Source: Coemansia sp. RSA 922 | Lineage: Eukaryota; Kickxellomycota; Kickxellomycetes; Kickxellales; Kickxellaceae | Assembly (NCBI GenBank): GCA_027577415.1 | Contig: JANBQS010000204.1 | Span: 1-26,507, forward strand | Length of the DNA stretch: 26,507 nucleotides | Direction of reading: 5' to 3' | In this document: positions 1 through 7,973 of the stretch, one piece after another | Layout of the letters: every line of letters starts with the position of its first letter | Numbering within the stretch: the stretch's first letter is position 1 | Made by a program: the position numbers and the translations under genes | The notes under the pieces: model-generated | Seen by the model: the letters and a program-made list of their open reading frames with translations, nothing else | Databases searched by the model: none | What the model was told of the DNA's origin: nothing

Positions 1-533
1 GATGGGTCTGCTGCCCACGTCGTGTTTCACCCTGAGACAATCAACCGATCAAATCAAAATCTCGATGAGTGATGTCTTGGTTCACGACTGCAATAGTCCG
101 GCTAGTGCTTCTTGGAATCGGTAGTACTTGTAGAGCTGGCAGCCGATGTCCGCCCCGTTGTTCCCAGTCAACGGATATTGACGTACTGCATCAGCAGTGT
201 CCTAATGCACAAAAAGTGGCCGCAATTAGCGGCGGTGTTCTTTCTACAATAGCAGTCAATAGGCAAAGTGTGACGCTTTCGCCTCTTGGTCTTGCCTCCT
301 CCGATGATCTACACATGTTTAGCAGGTGAATCCTTTCTGAAAGGGAGAAGGACCCTTTGGACGATGAAGCGCACAGGCTTCTTTCAGGGATTGACTGGAA
401 AAAAGAAAAGTGCTTTCCAGGCAGAGCGCCCCCGGTCTGGCCTACTTTAAAGCGAAGCGGCTGTGGACGCTCTTCTTGGTAATAAGCACATACATATTCA
501 TACTTTCATGACACTCGCATATCATTAACGGAC
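1..533. other. Left-edge non-genic stretch, possible tail of an upstream gene
   Basis: No convincing gene is seen. Reading frame 1 is open from the window edge to a TGA at 70-72 and gives a 23-residue tail ending in ...NLDE; this could be the last codons of a plus-strand gene starting outside the window, but a run this short is not rare by chance. An 85-codon open frame from the ATG at 72 has no recognisable domain and a composition unlike the real genes here. The right part, about 440-533, should hold the promoter and 5' leader of the hydrolase gene at 534; no clear TATA box is seen. Confidence 0.4.
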
Positions 534-1940
534 ATGTCTCTTTCTCAGCGCACGCTATTACACCTAATAGCCATACCACTCTTACTTCCAGCCCTGCTTT
601 TGGCGCCAATGCTTACCGAAAGCTCGCCGTTACTCGCCACCGAGCAGCAGCAGAAACAACAACAAGACCAGCTACCGTGGCTCTTACACAGCAATAGCGG
701 AGAATCAAGTACAACGACGAGGGCGCTGTCCTGGCTGTGGCCCTGGAGCGCAGCAGACAGTCGGACAGATGACGCCAACGAAAGAGCGCTGCTTGCGCAA
801 GGAGGCATAACAGTGGTTGGGCCATCAACAGAAGAGTCTGATATTGATTCAGAAGCAGTGCTTGCCGAGGCGCTGGATGTTGACATTGACTCACATGGCA
901 ACTACATACACACAATAGCGATCAGGAACAACGGGCGAGGCAACACAACAGCAGCAAAGAGCGAGGTGCGTGCTCCGAGACGCAGCCTAGTGCTGACGCA
1001 CGGGTACTTTGCCGGAGTGGGGTTCTTCTTCCGCAACTACCACGGGCTGAGCCAAGTCGACGGGTGGGACATTTACGCCATAGACTGGCTGGGCATGGGC
1101 CGCAGCTCAAGGCCAACATACAAGGGCGTGCGAGATGAGGGCGATGACAGGCGGGCCGAGCATGCAGAGGACTTTTTCGTCGAATCGTTGGAAGCTTGGC
1201 GGCAGCGCATGGGGATTGACAAGATGGTTCTTTGCGGGCACAGCTTTGGCGGATACATGGTGGGCGTTTATGCGCTTAAATATCCCCAGCATGTCGAGAA
1301 ACTGGTTCTGCTTTCGCCGATCGGGGTCCCTGAAGCACCCCGCGATTTGGAGAACATGATCTGGAAAGGATACGAGCCCGTGCATAGGAAGCTGCATCCG
1401 AAGGAGGGTGAGTACCGCATGACGAGCAACAACGAGGCGCCTGTTTACGACGGCAAGCCCAGCTGGCAGCGGCTGCTTCTTTTTCGCACTTCTGTGTATA
1501 TGTGGGACAACAACTACTCGCCACAGTGGGTGGTCCGGCTGTGCGGACCGCTCGGGCGGCGGCTGGTCAGCTGGTATATTGGGCGGTTCTCGCTGCTGAC
1601 TGACGAGCAGCGGAGGGGCATGGCTGCGTATGCGCACCAGCACGCGCAGCTGGCTGAAAGCTCAGCGTCGTCGCTGGGCGACTTTTTGAGGCCAGGCGGG
1701 TTTGCGCGGAAACCGCTGGTAAACAGAGTGCCTGACGTTACGATGCCCACGGTGTTCTTCTACGGGTCGCACGACTGGGTGGGGCATGATGGCGGCGAGG
1801 AGATTATCAAGCGCATCGATGGGCGGGTATCGACGCGGATATACCACATACCAAATGCCAGCCACAACTTCCACATTGACAACCCAGTTGTGTTTAACCG
1901 GTATATGATCGACGAGATGACCAGGGTTGACGAGCAATGA
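534..1940 (+). CDS. Alpha/beta hydrolase, ABHD4/ABHD5 - Ict1/Cld1 family (lipase or lysophospholipid acyltransferase-like)
   Basis: A 468-residue intronless protein. Residues about 7-27 are strongly hydrophobic (leucine, proline, alanine), which suggests a signal anchor or membrane-dipping segment; a Gln-rich linker follows. The alpha/beta-hydrolase fold starts near residue 150 with the oxyanion HG (H156-G157), then DWLGMGRSSRP. The nucleophile elbow is GHSFGG with Ser237. The acid is probably Asp414 in GSHDWVGHDGG and the base His444. His444 also begins an H-x4-D motif (HNFHID), the pattern linked to acyltransferase activity in the CGI-58/Ict1 group. Known members act on phospholipids: yeast Cld1 is a mitochondrial cardiolipin deacylase, Ict1 a lysophosphatidate acyltransferase, and ABHD4 an N-acyl-phospholipid hydrolase. 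With the serine present it should be a real hydrolase, unlike CGI-58, which lacks it. Substrate and location are inferred only. The ATG at 534 is the first in frame. Confidence 0.88.
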   Translation: MSLSQRTLLHLIAIPLLLPALLLAPMLTESSPLLATEQQQKQQQDQLPWLLHSNSGESSTTTRALSWLWPWSAADSRTDDANERALLAQGGITVVGPSTEESDIDSEAVLAEALDVDIDSHGNYIHTIAIRNNGRGNTTAAKSEVRAPRRSLVLTHGYFAGVGFFFRNYHGLSQVDGWDIYAIDWLGMGRSSRPTYKGVRDEGDDRRAEHAEDFFVESLEAWRQRMGIDKMVLCGHSFGGYMVGVYALKYPQHVEKLVLLSPIGVPEAPRDLENMIWKGYEPVHRKLHPKEGEYRMTSNNEAPVYDGKPSWQRLLLFRTSVYMWDNNYSPQWVVRLCGPLGRRLVSWYIGRFSLLTDEQRRGMAAYAHQHAQLAESSASSLGDFLRPGGFARKPLVNRVPDVTMPTVFFYGSHDWVGHDGGEEIIKRIDGRVSTRIYHIPNASHNFHIDNPVVFNRYMIDEMTRVDEQ

Positions 1941-2318
1941 TGATAATACTTGACATCCTTAATAATATATACATGAAGTCGTTTTTTTTTATTGGAACCC
2001 TGTATGGGCACAAACTTTGTTAATAATATATATACATGCTAGATGTAAGTAAGGCGGGGAGAGGTGGTTGGGGAAATTCCAGCTGCGGCATGGGTGGTGT
2101 GTCAGTCGCACATAGGCTCCGAGAGATTGGGGCTTGGCCTTACTGATAACAATTGCCGCCTCTTGTTGTCCAAAGCGGATGTCAACCCCGCTCCCACCCT
2201 TTTTTCTCTCTGTTTTTTCCCTTGCATCATTTTTTCTTATTTAATATCTGTAAGTTTTTTTTCTTCTTCTTTTCGTACTATCAAGGGTGAAAAAAAGTAG
2301 GGCTTTATTACTGCTATC
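1941..2318. other. Intergenic: 3' region of the hydrolase gene and promoter of the CWH43-like gene
   Basis: The left part is AT-rich and carries two near-identical copies of TTAATAATATATACATG about 61 nt apart plus a T10 tract, typical of fungal 3' processing signals. The right part, about 2198-2275, is a pyrimidine-rich tract of C, T and T-runs just before the next start codon, a common fungal core-promoter feature. A 78-codon open frame at 2064-2300 starts at a non-ATG codon and has no recognisable domain; I do not consider it a gene. Confidence 0.6.
1959..2038. repeat. Two copies of an AT-rich direct repeat
   Basis: TTAATAATATATACATG at 1959-1975 and TTAATAATATATATACATG at 2020-2038 differ only by one extra TA. 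They lie just after the hydrolase stop codon, so they are probably 3'-end efficiency/positioning elements (UA-rich) rather than anything mobile. Confidence 0.6.
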
Positions 2319-4454
2319 ATGATAGAGGTGAGCAGACAGACTCGCCACTTTTTGGCAGATGCGTACTTGTCGTTTGTGTTTTGGACGGTTCTGACGTCGC
2401 TGGGACTGTGTATCTGGTACTTCCCGCTATGGCACATGGGTATCTCTGGGTACGAGGTGGCGCTGTTTGCTGACATGGCACCAGTGCTGCTAGGGATCCC
2501 AGCACTTCGGCGGGTTTTGAGGCGGCACCGCGGAATCAGCGCGGCACTGAGCTTGGCAGGGATCATCGCATACGCTACACCCAATCCAGAAAGGCGGCTT
2601 CTTGGCGTCACGATTGGCACGGCAGGGGCAATGCTCGGGCTGGGATCGGCGCTGTATGAGGACCGGGTGAGTGGGACTGGGCGTCTTGACCGGTCCATCC
2701 AGGCATGGGAGGCAGGGCTGCTGCTCAGCGTGGCGTTGCGCATGTTCTTCCAGACAAACAACCCAGTGTGGGCGACAATGAACGAGGTCAACGGCGGATG
2801 GAACAAGACCGGCATTGCGCTGGGGCTCTTGGCACTGGCGGACGTTGTTACTCGGCGCAGCGACGAGCATGCGGAGGTGCGGGCGGCCAAGCGCAGCGAT
2901 CTTCCGCCGACAGCAGCTACTGCTCAGCGGCGTGCGGCGTGGGTGCCGACGGGGCTGGGGTTTGGAGCGCTTCTGTTTACGCTGCACTCGATGTACTCCG
3001 ACAGCGCCATCATTGGGCGGTGGTCGTGGGACGGGTACCCGTCAACGGGTCCAGCGCCGGTGCCATGGGGCGGGCTGGTGGCGACGGCGCTGGCGGGCGG
3101 GTTCTCAGTGGGCCACCGGCTGGAGCTGGCAACGGGCATGCTGTGGTGGAGCGTGGCGAGTGCTGGGGCATGCGCCATTACGCTGGTGCCAGGGTGGAGC
3201 GGGTTTGCAGGCGGGCTGGTGCTGGCGGCGTATGTGGGGTCGGTCACTCGCAGCATCCTGCACGCTGTGGCGCGGAGTCCTCCCGGCCGCACGTTCTTTG
3301 TGGGCGTGCTATGGTACAACGTTCTGGTGCTGGCCCACGTATGGGTTGTTGCCTACGAGTTTGTGCCTGGCGGGCCGCTGCTGCGCGAGCGGACGTGGGT
3401 GGTGATGCTGGCCACCATGCTGTCGCTCTATGCCGGCGTGCGTGCTGCGCGAGCCAGCCTGGTCGACCGCCCGGGCGGTGCTCGCCACACAGCCGTTGTC
3501 ACGGCAGCCGGGCCTCGCTCCGACAGGCGGCGGGCGCGTGGCGTGGTGTGGGCCGCCGCAATCCTCGGGTGGGCCGCCATGATAGCTCGGCTGCCCGCTG
3601 CCACTCGCTCGCCAGTGCCGTTCCACGAGCCTGAGCGGCTGATCACGGCGGCGATCTGGACCGTGCACTTTGATCTCGACAACGACATGTGGCTGGCCGA
3701 GAACCGCATCATCGACGCCGTGCGCGATCTGGAGGCTGACGTCATGGGCTTCCTGGAGTCCGACACGGAGCGCATCATCATGGGCCAGCGCGACTGGACC
3801 CAGCGCGTGGCCGAGGAGCTTGGCTACTACGTCGACTATGGGCCGTCGCCGCGCAAGCACACGTGGGGGTGTGCCATGATATCCAAGTTCCCCATTGTCA
3901 ACTCCACCCACCACCTGCTGCCGTCGCCCGTGGGGGAGCTGGCCTGCGCCATCCACGCCACGCTGGACGTGCACGGCCGCCCCGTCGACGTCATCATCTC
4001 GCACAACGGCCAGGAGGAGAACCCGCTCGACCGCCGCCTGCAGACCACTGAGCTGGCCCGCATCATGCGCGAGTCAGTGAACCCCTTCATCTTCACCGGC
4101 TATGTCGTCACCAAGCCCCACGCCGAGAACTACAAGATCCTCTATGACCAGGGCCGCATCCACGACATTGACCCCACTGACTCGGATCGCTGGTGCCAGT
4201 ACATTGGCTACCGCGGCCTCAAGCGCGTTGGATACGCCCGGGTGTCGCGCGGAACTATCACCGACACTGAGATCCAGGTCGGCAAGTTTGCCGTGCCCCA
4301 GCCGGGCGAGGACATCTCGGCCTGGGCTCCCAGCTACAAGCGCGTCGACGAGGCGCACTATGCGCCCGAGTACCACTTCCCCAGGGTCTTCCGCGGCAAG
4401 GGTGTGCGCGGCCACTTTTACCACGTCTTCAAGGAGCCACGCTACTTTGATTGA
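2319..4454 (+). CDS. CWH43: Cwh43 C-terminal-type protein / PGAP2-interacting protein (GPI lipid remodelling)
   Basis: A 711-residue protein. The first about 430 residues are membrane-spanning, with roughly ten hydrophobic segments, beginning with the family-typical stretch around FWTVLTSLGLCIWYFPLWHM. From about residue 440 to the end there is an endonuclease/exonuclease/phosphatase-like domain with WTVHFDLDN, GFLESD, the SHNGQEENPLDRR loop and the SDRWCQYIGYRGLKRVGYAR block. In budding yeast Cwh43 this half is fused behind a PGAP2-like (Frag1) half and replaces the diacylglycerol of GPI anchors with ceramide in the ER/Golgi. Here only the second half is encoded; the length is close to animal PGAP2IP. 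The N-terminal PGAP2 half is not in the upstream 378 bp, so it must be a separate gene if present. The gene converges on the PAS gene with a 62-bp gap. Assignment is firm, exact enzymatic role inferred. Confidence 0.92.
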   Translation: MIEVSRQTRHFLADAYLSFVFWTVLTSLGLCIWYFPLWHMGISGYEVALFADMAPVLLGIPALRRVLRRHRGISAALSLAGIIAYATPNPERRLLGVTIGTAGAMLGLGSALYEDRVSGTGRLDRSIQAWEAGLLLSVALRMFFQTNNPVWATMNEVNGGWNKTGIALGLLALADVVTRRSDEHAEVRAAKRSDLPPTAATAQRRAAWVPTGLGFGALLFTLHSMYSDSAIIGRWSWDGYPSTGPAPVPWGGLVATALAGGFSVGHRLELATGMLWWSVASAGACAITLVPGWSGFAGGLVLAAYVGSVTRSILHAVARSPPGRTFFVGVLWYNVLVLAHVWVVAYEFVPGGPLLRERTWVVMLATMLSLYAGVRAARASLVDRPGGARHTAVVTAAGPRSDRRRARGVVWAAAILGWAAMIARLPAATRSPVPFHEPERLITAAIWTVHFDLDNDMWLAENRIIDAVRDLEADVMGFLESDTERIIMGQRDWTQRVAEELGYYVDYGPSPRKHTWGCAMISKFPIVNSTHHLLPSPVGELACAIHATLDVHGRPVDVIISHNGQEENPLDRRLQTTELARIMRESVNPFIFTGYVVTKPHAENYKILYDQGRIHDIDPTDSDRWCQYIGYRGLKRVGYARVSRGTITDTEIQVGKFAVPQPGEDISAWAPSYKRVDEAHYAPEYHFPRVFRGKGVRGHFYHVFKEPRYFD

Positions 4455-4516
4455 TAAATGATTTGCTTTATTTTTCTTAAACAGATGACATATGAGATAG
4501 TGAGTGTGAGTGCTTG

Positions 4517-6664
4517 TTAGTAGGCCAGCTCGCGTGGCGTGGCAAATGCGTTGGCGTGGTCGGCGGCGGCTGACTCGTGCAGCGACGCCGGGGCAATGCT
4601 GTTGCGCCGCTTTGACATGGACCCTGGGATGACCATGGCGCTGGCCCGCGCTGGTGGAATGTCAAGCGACGGCCGGGCAGTGGCGTCGTCAAAAGAAAGG
4701 TTGCTGGCGCTGCGGCACAGCCGCACCAGCTCAGCCGAGCCGAGGAGCGACGACGAAGAGCCCAGGCCAACGAGCGTGGACGACGACGCCACCGATGAAA
4801 TCGATCGCTTTTTGATGTCGGCGGCCACCAGTAGTGGCGTGCGAGCGCGGGCTGGCTCGGCGAGCGGCTGAATGGCGGCCAGCACAAAGCCGTCGTGCGG
4901 CTCGGCACTCGAGTCGCTGGTGGTGGCTGGCGACCGAGGCGGGCGCACTATCAGCGGCCATCGCGTCAGCTGCATGCGTGCGAACCTTGTGTGGTGCGCC
5001 ATGCTCTCTGCGCAGTTCCAGTCGACTGCTGCTGCCTGCGCGCCGGTTACCTGCAGCTGCAGCGTCAGCGCCACGACGCCATTGGCCACTTCAATGCCGT
5101 CCATGTGGAGGATCTGCCGCGAGTCAATGACCTTGGTCGTCGATCCCACCGGCTCTTGGCGCCGGCGCTGCCATTCTCGGCGCAGGCGCGCAAAGTGGTA
5201 CGCGTCGGGCCGGGCATCCCACGCCAGCCGCAGCGCTTTGACCACGCGCGCCACGTCTTCCGGGTGGATGCGCGAGAACAGCGACTCGCCCAGCAGCCCT
5301 CCCAGCGCCACCGTCAGCCCGGCCGACTCGCCATCGTCCGAGTCGCTTACGATCGGAGTCGGCCGCAGTGGGTACGCCATCTCCACCAGCCCATGCCGGG
5401 AGACCAGCAGGGCCATGTTGCGCACTGCCGCATCGACCCCGCAGTCGTCCTCGTCGACGTCGCGCACCAGCGCGGGCAGCTGCGGTGCTGGGCCCAGCGC
5501 GGATGTGGCATTTGCCAGCGGCGCAAAAAGCTGCTCCAGCGCCAGCGCTGGCGGAACTACGCTCGACATCCCTGCACATGCCACGCGATGCAGCGTGGAC
5601 ACCTCGGCCACATGCACCACCGCCAGACTCTCATCGCCTATGCTTAAAATGCGCTGACTACTACTAGCTGTTGCCTGCCATGCTCGCCACTCGTCTCTTA
5701 TAGCCGGCGCCAACGCGTGCGCACATAGCGCAAACACACACGCCTGTCGTCCTGCCCGCACCACTGCCAGCTCCACTGAGCCCAGGCCCTCGTTGCCCAC
5801 CAGCAGTGGGTCGTCGCCACGCTCTTCTGCCACTTCGCGCCGTCGGTACGGTCGCTCGACTGCCGGCTCCAATTCGGCTCGCCGAGCGTGTGGCTCAGGA
5901 GCTACTACGCTGCTGATGTTGCTGCCGACCAGCCACCCGAGCATGTTCCATAGTCCGGAGCTGACTGCGCGCATGCGAGTGTTGGGGCCGCTGCCGCCAC
6001 GCAGCTCATCGCCCTCGCCGGACGCCGCAAACCGCAGCATGTCTCCTACGGTGCCATCAACTGCCGCCGACCCGGGCGCAATGCTGTGCATCTTCCGCCG
6101 CAGTGTGTCTGACAAGTGGACCACCCTCGATGCCATCAGCTGCTGCGTGCTTATCCGACCCAGAGCTGAGCATCCGTTACTGCCACTGCTGCTCCCACGC
6201 CGCCCTGAATTGTCTGCCCAGCCGCCGTCCCCGCTGCCATCTCCCAGCGCCACTACCATGTGCGCAAATGGCCGCAGTGGGCACGCCGTATGTGCATGCT
6301 CACCGTCCGACGACAACCACCACGCCGTCGACACTGCTTCTGAGTCCTCGCCAATGCCGCCTAAGAGTATCTGCGAGTCCTTGTATATAGTCCCCGAGGC
6401 CACTGTCCGGTCGCTCGTAGGTGCCGACGACATCGAGTCCGAAGCCCAGAGTCGCTCTAGGGCTGGCGGTGTGGAGTGACTGCTCTGTGTCTCGCAGTTC
6501 CGACTTGTAGGCCGGCAATGGCAGCGCCCACCCACTGGCGCCGGGTAGAATGTCGTACTGAGTGCAGGAGACGCCAGCGTAACTAAAGTATGATATATGT
6601 ATATTACAAGTGTTAAAAAATGTATAGAGAAGAAAAAAAAGAGGCACTTGCCAAACCACAACAT
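4517..6664 (-). CDS. PAS-fold domain protein, function unknown
   Basis: About 715 residues if read straight from the ATG at 6664. A PAS-like domain lies around residues 415-540: a helix-strand run ending in GESLFSRIHPEDVARVVKAL, the typical 'I-HPED' turn, followed by the strand ILHMDGIEVANGVVALTLQL. An earlier block around residues 275-350 may be a second degenerate PAS. The C-terminal 120 residues are Ser/Ala-rich with basic patches. No kinase, GATA finger or LOV cysteine motif is seen, so it is not a White-collar protein. The N-terminus is uncertain: the first about 28 codons are AT-rich and read as a hydrophobic stretch that may be a 69-nt GC-AG intron (6583-6651, GCAAGT...TTTAG), or translation may begin at the in-frame ATG at 6433. 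PAS domains usually sense ligand or redox or dimerise; which applies here cannot be told. Confidence 0.7.
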   Translation of the reverse strand: MLWFGKCLFFFFSIHFLTLVIYIYHTLVTLASPALSTTFYPAPVGGRCHCRPTSRNCETQSSHSTPPALERLWASDSMSSAPTSDRTVASGTIYKDSQILLGGIGEDSEAVSTAWWLSSDGEHAHTACPLRPFAHMVVALGDGSGDGGWADNSGRRGSSSGSNGCSALGRISTQQLMASRVVHLSDTLRRKMHSIAPGSAAVDGTVGDMLRFAASGEGDELRGGSGPNTRMRAVSSGLWNMLGWLVGSNISSVVAPEPHARRAELEPAVERPYRRREVAEERGDDPLLVGNEGLGSVELAVVRAGRQACVFALCAHALAPAIRDEWRAWQATASSSQRILSIGDESLAVVHVAEVSTLHRVACAGMSSVVPPALALEQLFAPLANATSALGPAPQLPALVRDVDEDDCGVDAAVRNMALLVSRHGLVEMAYPLRPTPIVSDSDDGESAGLTVALGGLLGESLFSRIHPEDVARVVKALRLAWDARPDAYHFARLRREWQRRRQEPVGSTTKVIDSRQILHMDGIEVANGVVALTLQLQVTGAQAAAVDWNCAESMAHHTRFARMQLTRWPLIVRPPRSPATTSDSSAEPHDGFVLAAIQPLAEPARARTPLLVAADIKKRSISSVASSSTLVGLGSSSSLLGSAELVRLCRSASNLSFDDATARPSLDIPPARASAMVIPGSMSKRRNSIAPASLHESAAADHANAFATPRELAY

Positions 6665-6779
6665 CACAACAATCCTTTATGACCGTGCGTCTGTTCCGCG
6701 GCCTGCCATTGGTTGGTGAGCACATCACCTCCTTCTCCCCCCACCAAGCCGATCGTATTCGTCCCCCCATCAGACCGTC

Positions 6780-7643
6780 CTACTCACTGGCATCGTCTAC
6801 TGCCGCCGATGCTTCTGCCACTGCGCCGCCCCGTCCGCCGCTCTGCGCTTGGCTCTGGATGTACCGCCACCGGTCGCGGCAGTTTGTGCCCATGCGGCCC
6901 ATCTCGCCCGATATGGCCTCCCATGCCAGCCCATTATCCGCCACCAGTCTTAGCAGCGTCTCGTCCTCGGCCGCCGTCCATGCTCCCATGTGGTTCAGCG
7001 GGTGGCATCGTCGCCGCACATGGTGGTAGATCGCCTGTACTTGTCGCAATGGCAGCGCCTCTGCCAGAATTGGCCAGAATGCCTTGCGCAGCTGCTTGCC
7101 GGTGCTGTCTCGTGTCTTGTGCCTGAACAAGTGCTCGTATATTTGCTGCTGAGTAAGCCCGTGCGCCGACACAAACGCCGCAATGGTTGACTCTATAACT
7201 GTGTTTTCTGCCTCTGTGAATTTGCCCTTGGTGAATACCACTCCGTCTCGCTGCATCTGCAGCAGGTGCTCCTGAGTGAACCACCGCCGACCCGCTACGT
7301 GTCGCTGTGCCGGACCTTGATTGTGAGGTTGATGTCGCTGCTGTGTTGGGGCAAGAGTCTGTGTCTGTGCGTGTAACTGTGTCTGACTATGTATCATCGT
7401 CTGCCGCGACGCTGCTGCGTTGACCACTGATCTGCTCAGACGCACTCGCTGCAGCGCATCCTGCGCTCCACCTCGCATCGACTGCACTTTGCTGGCTGCT
7501 ACTTTGGCCTGCATCAGAGCCCTTGCTGCCGCCTCCACGCTGTCGTCCATCAGACCCGAGTACAACTGCAGCAGCTCGGCCAGAGCCATGACCGCGTCGT
7601 CGCCGTCCTCCGCTTCGCTGTCAATATTCCTGCTAGGAGTCAT
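6780..7643 (-). CDS. Myb-domain DNA-binding protein, Reb1/TTF-I/DMTF1-like
   Basis: 287 residues from the ATG at 7643; the open frame extends to 7661, but only through a TTG codon. The N-terminal 120 residues are low in structure, with a Gln/Thr/His-rich patch. From about residue 139 comes GKFTEAEN..., a divergent Myb-like repeat, then the conserved VQAIYHHVRRRCHPLNHMG linker, then a classical Myb repeat at about 219-262 (W..AEDETLLRLV...W..I...MGR....CRDRWR). The linker plus CRDRWR block is typical of the family that includes yeast Reb1, mammalian TTF-I (RNA polymerase I terminator binding and replication fork barrier) and DMTF1. It is much shorter than Reb1 or TTF-I, so it may be a reduced paralogue or a general regulatory factor. 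It lies head-to-head with the LRR gene and about 115 bp upstream of the PAS gene on the same strand. Confidence 0.82.
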   Translation of the reverse strand: MTPSRNIDSEAEDGDDAVMALAELLQLYSGLMDDSVEAAARALMQAKVAASKVQSMRGGAQDALQRVRLSRSVVNAAASRQTMIHSQTQLHAQTQTLAPTQQRHQPHNQGPAQRHVAGRRWFTQEHLLQMQRDGVVFTKGKFTEAENTVIESTIAAFVSAHGLTQQQIYEHLFRHKTRDSTGKQLRKAFWPILAEALPLRQVQAIYHHVRRRCHPLNHMGAWTAAEDETLLRLVADNGLAWEAISGEMGRMGTNCRDRWRYIQSQAQSGGRGGAVAEASAAVDDASE

Positions 7644-7973
7644 ATGTACATAATTGCTCAAAGATAATTAGTGAGTAAAAAGTGCGACAGAGAGAAAAGA
7701 CCATGATCGAGAGCAGCAAGACTGATATTTTTCCATGATATATGCGCGGCTCGCGCCGACTCGCTCGCTCTCAGTCATCCAGTTGGCGTTTCCGCTTCGT
7801 AATATCGTGTAAATTCTTCTCTCTCTGCTCTGCATTTTACACTTACCCTCGCTTCACTATTTTTTTTTAATTTAAACCCCTATCCATTTCTCTCTCGTTG
7901 TTGCGCCACCTGGGACTTTATTACAACTACGCCGGACCCGGTGGCGCTGATTATCGCTCCAATTCGCTTGTAA
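7644..7973. promoter_or_regulatory. Divergent promoter region between the Myb and LRR genes
   Basis: A 330-bp spacer between two head-to-head genes. It holds a GC-rich core around 7744-7775 (gcgcggctcgcgccg), pyrimidine-rich tracts around 7815-7860 and a T-run followed by TTTAATTTAAA near 7861-7875. No strong TATA box is seen near either start. It probably serves as a shared promoter. Confidence 0.5.

Noticed and set aside
72..329. 85-codon plus-strand open frame near the left edge
   Set aside because: No domain, no promoter signs, and codon use unlike the real genes.
2064..2300. 78-codon open frame before the CWH43-like gene
   Set aside because: It begins at a non-ATG codon and its C-terminal half is just the pyrimidine-rich promoter tract read as Phe/Ser/Leu.
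2705..3634. 309-codon plus-strand open frame inside the CWH43-like gene
   Set aside because: It lies in another frame of a well-supported gene and has a Gly/Ala/Arg/Cys-rich composition typical of shadow frames.
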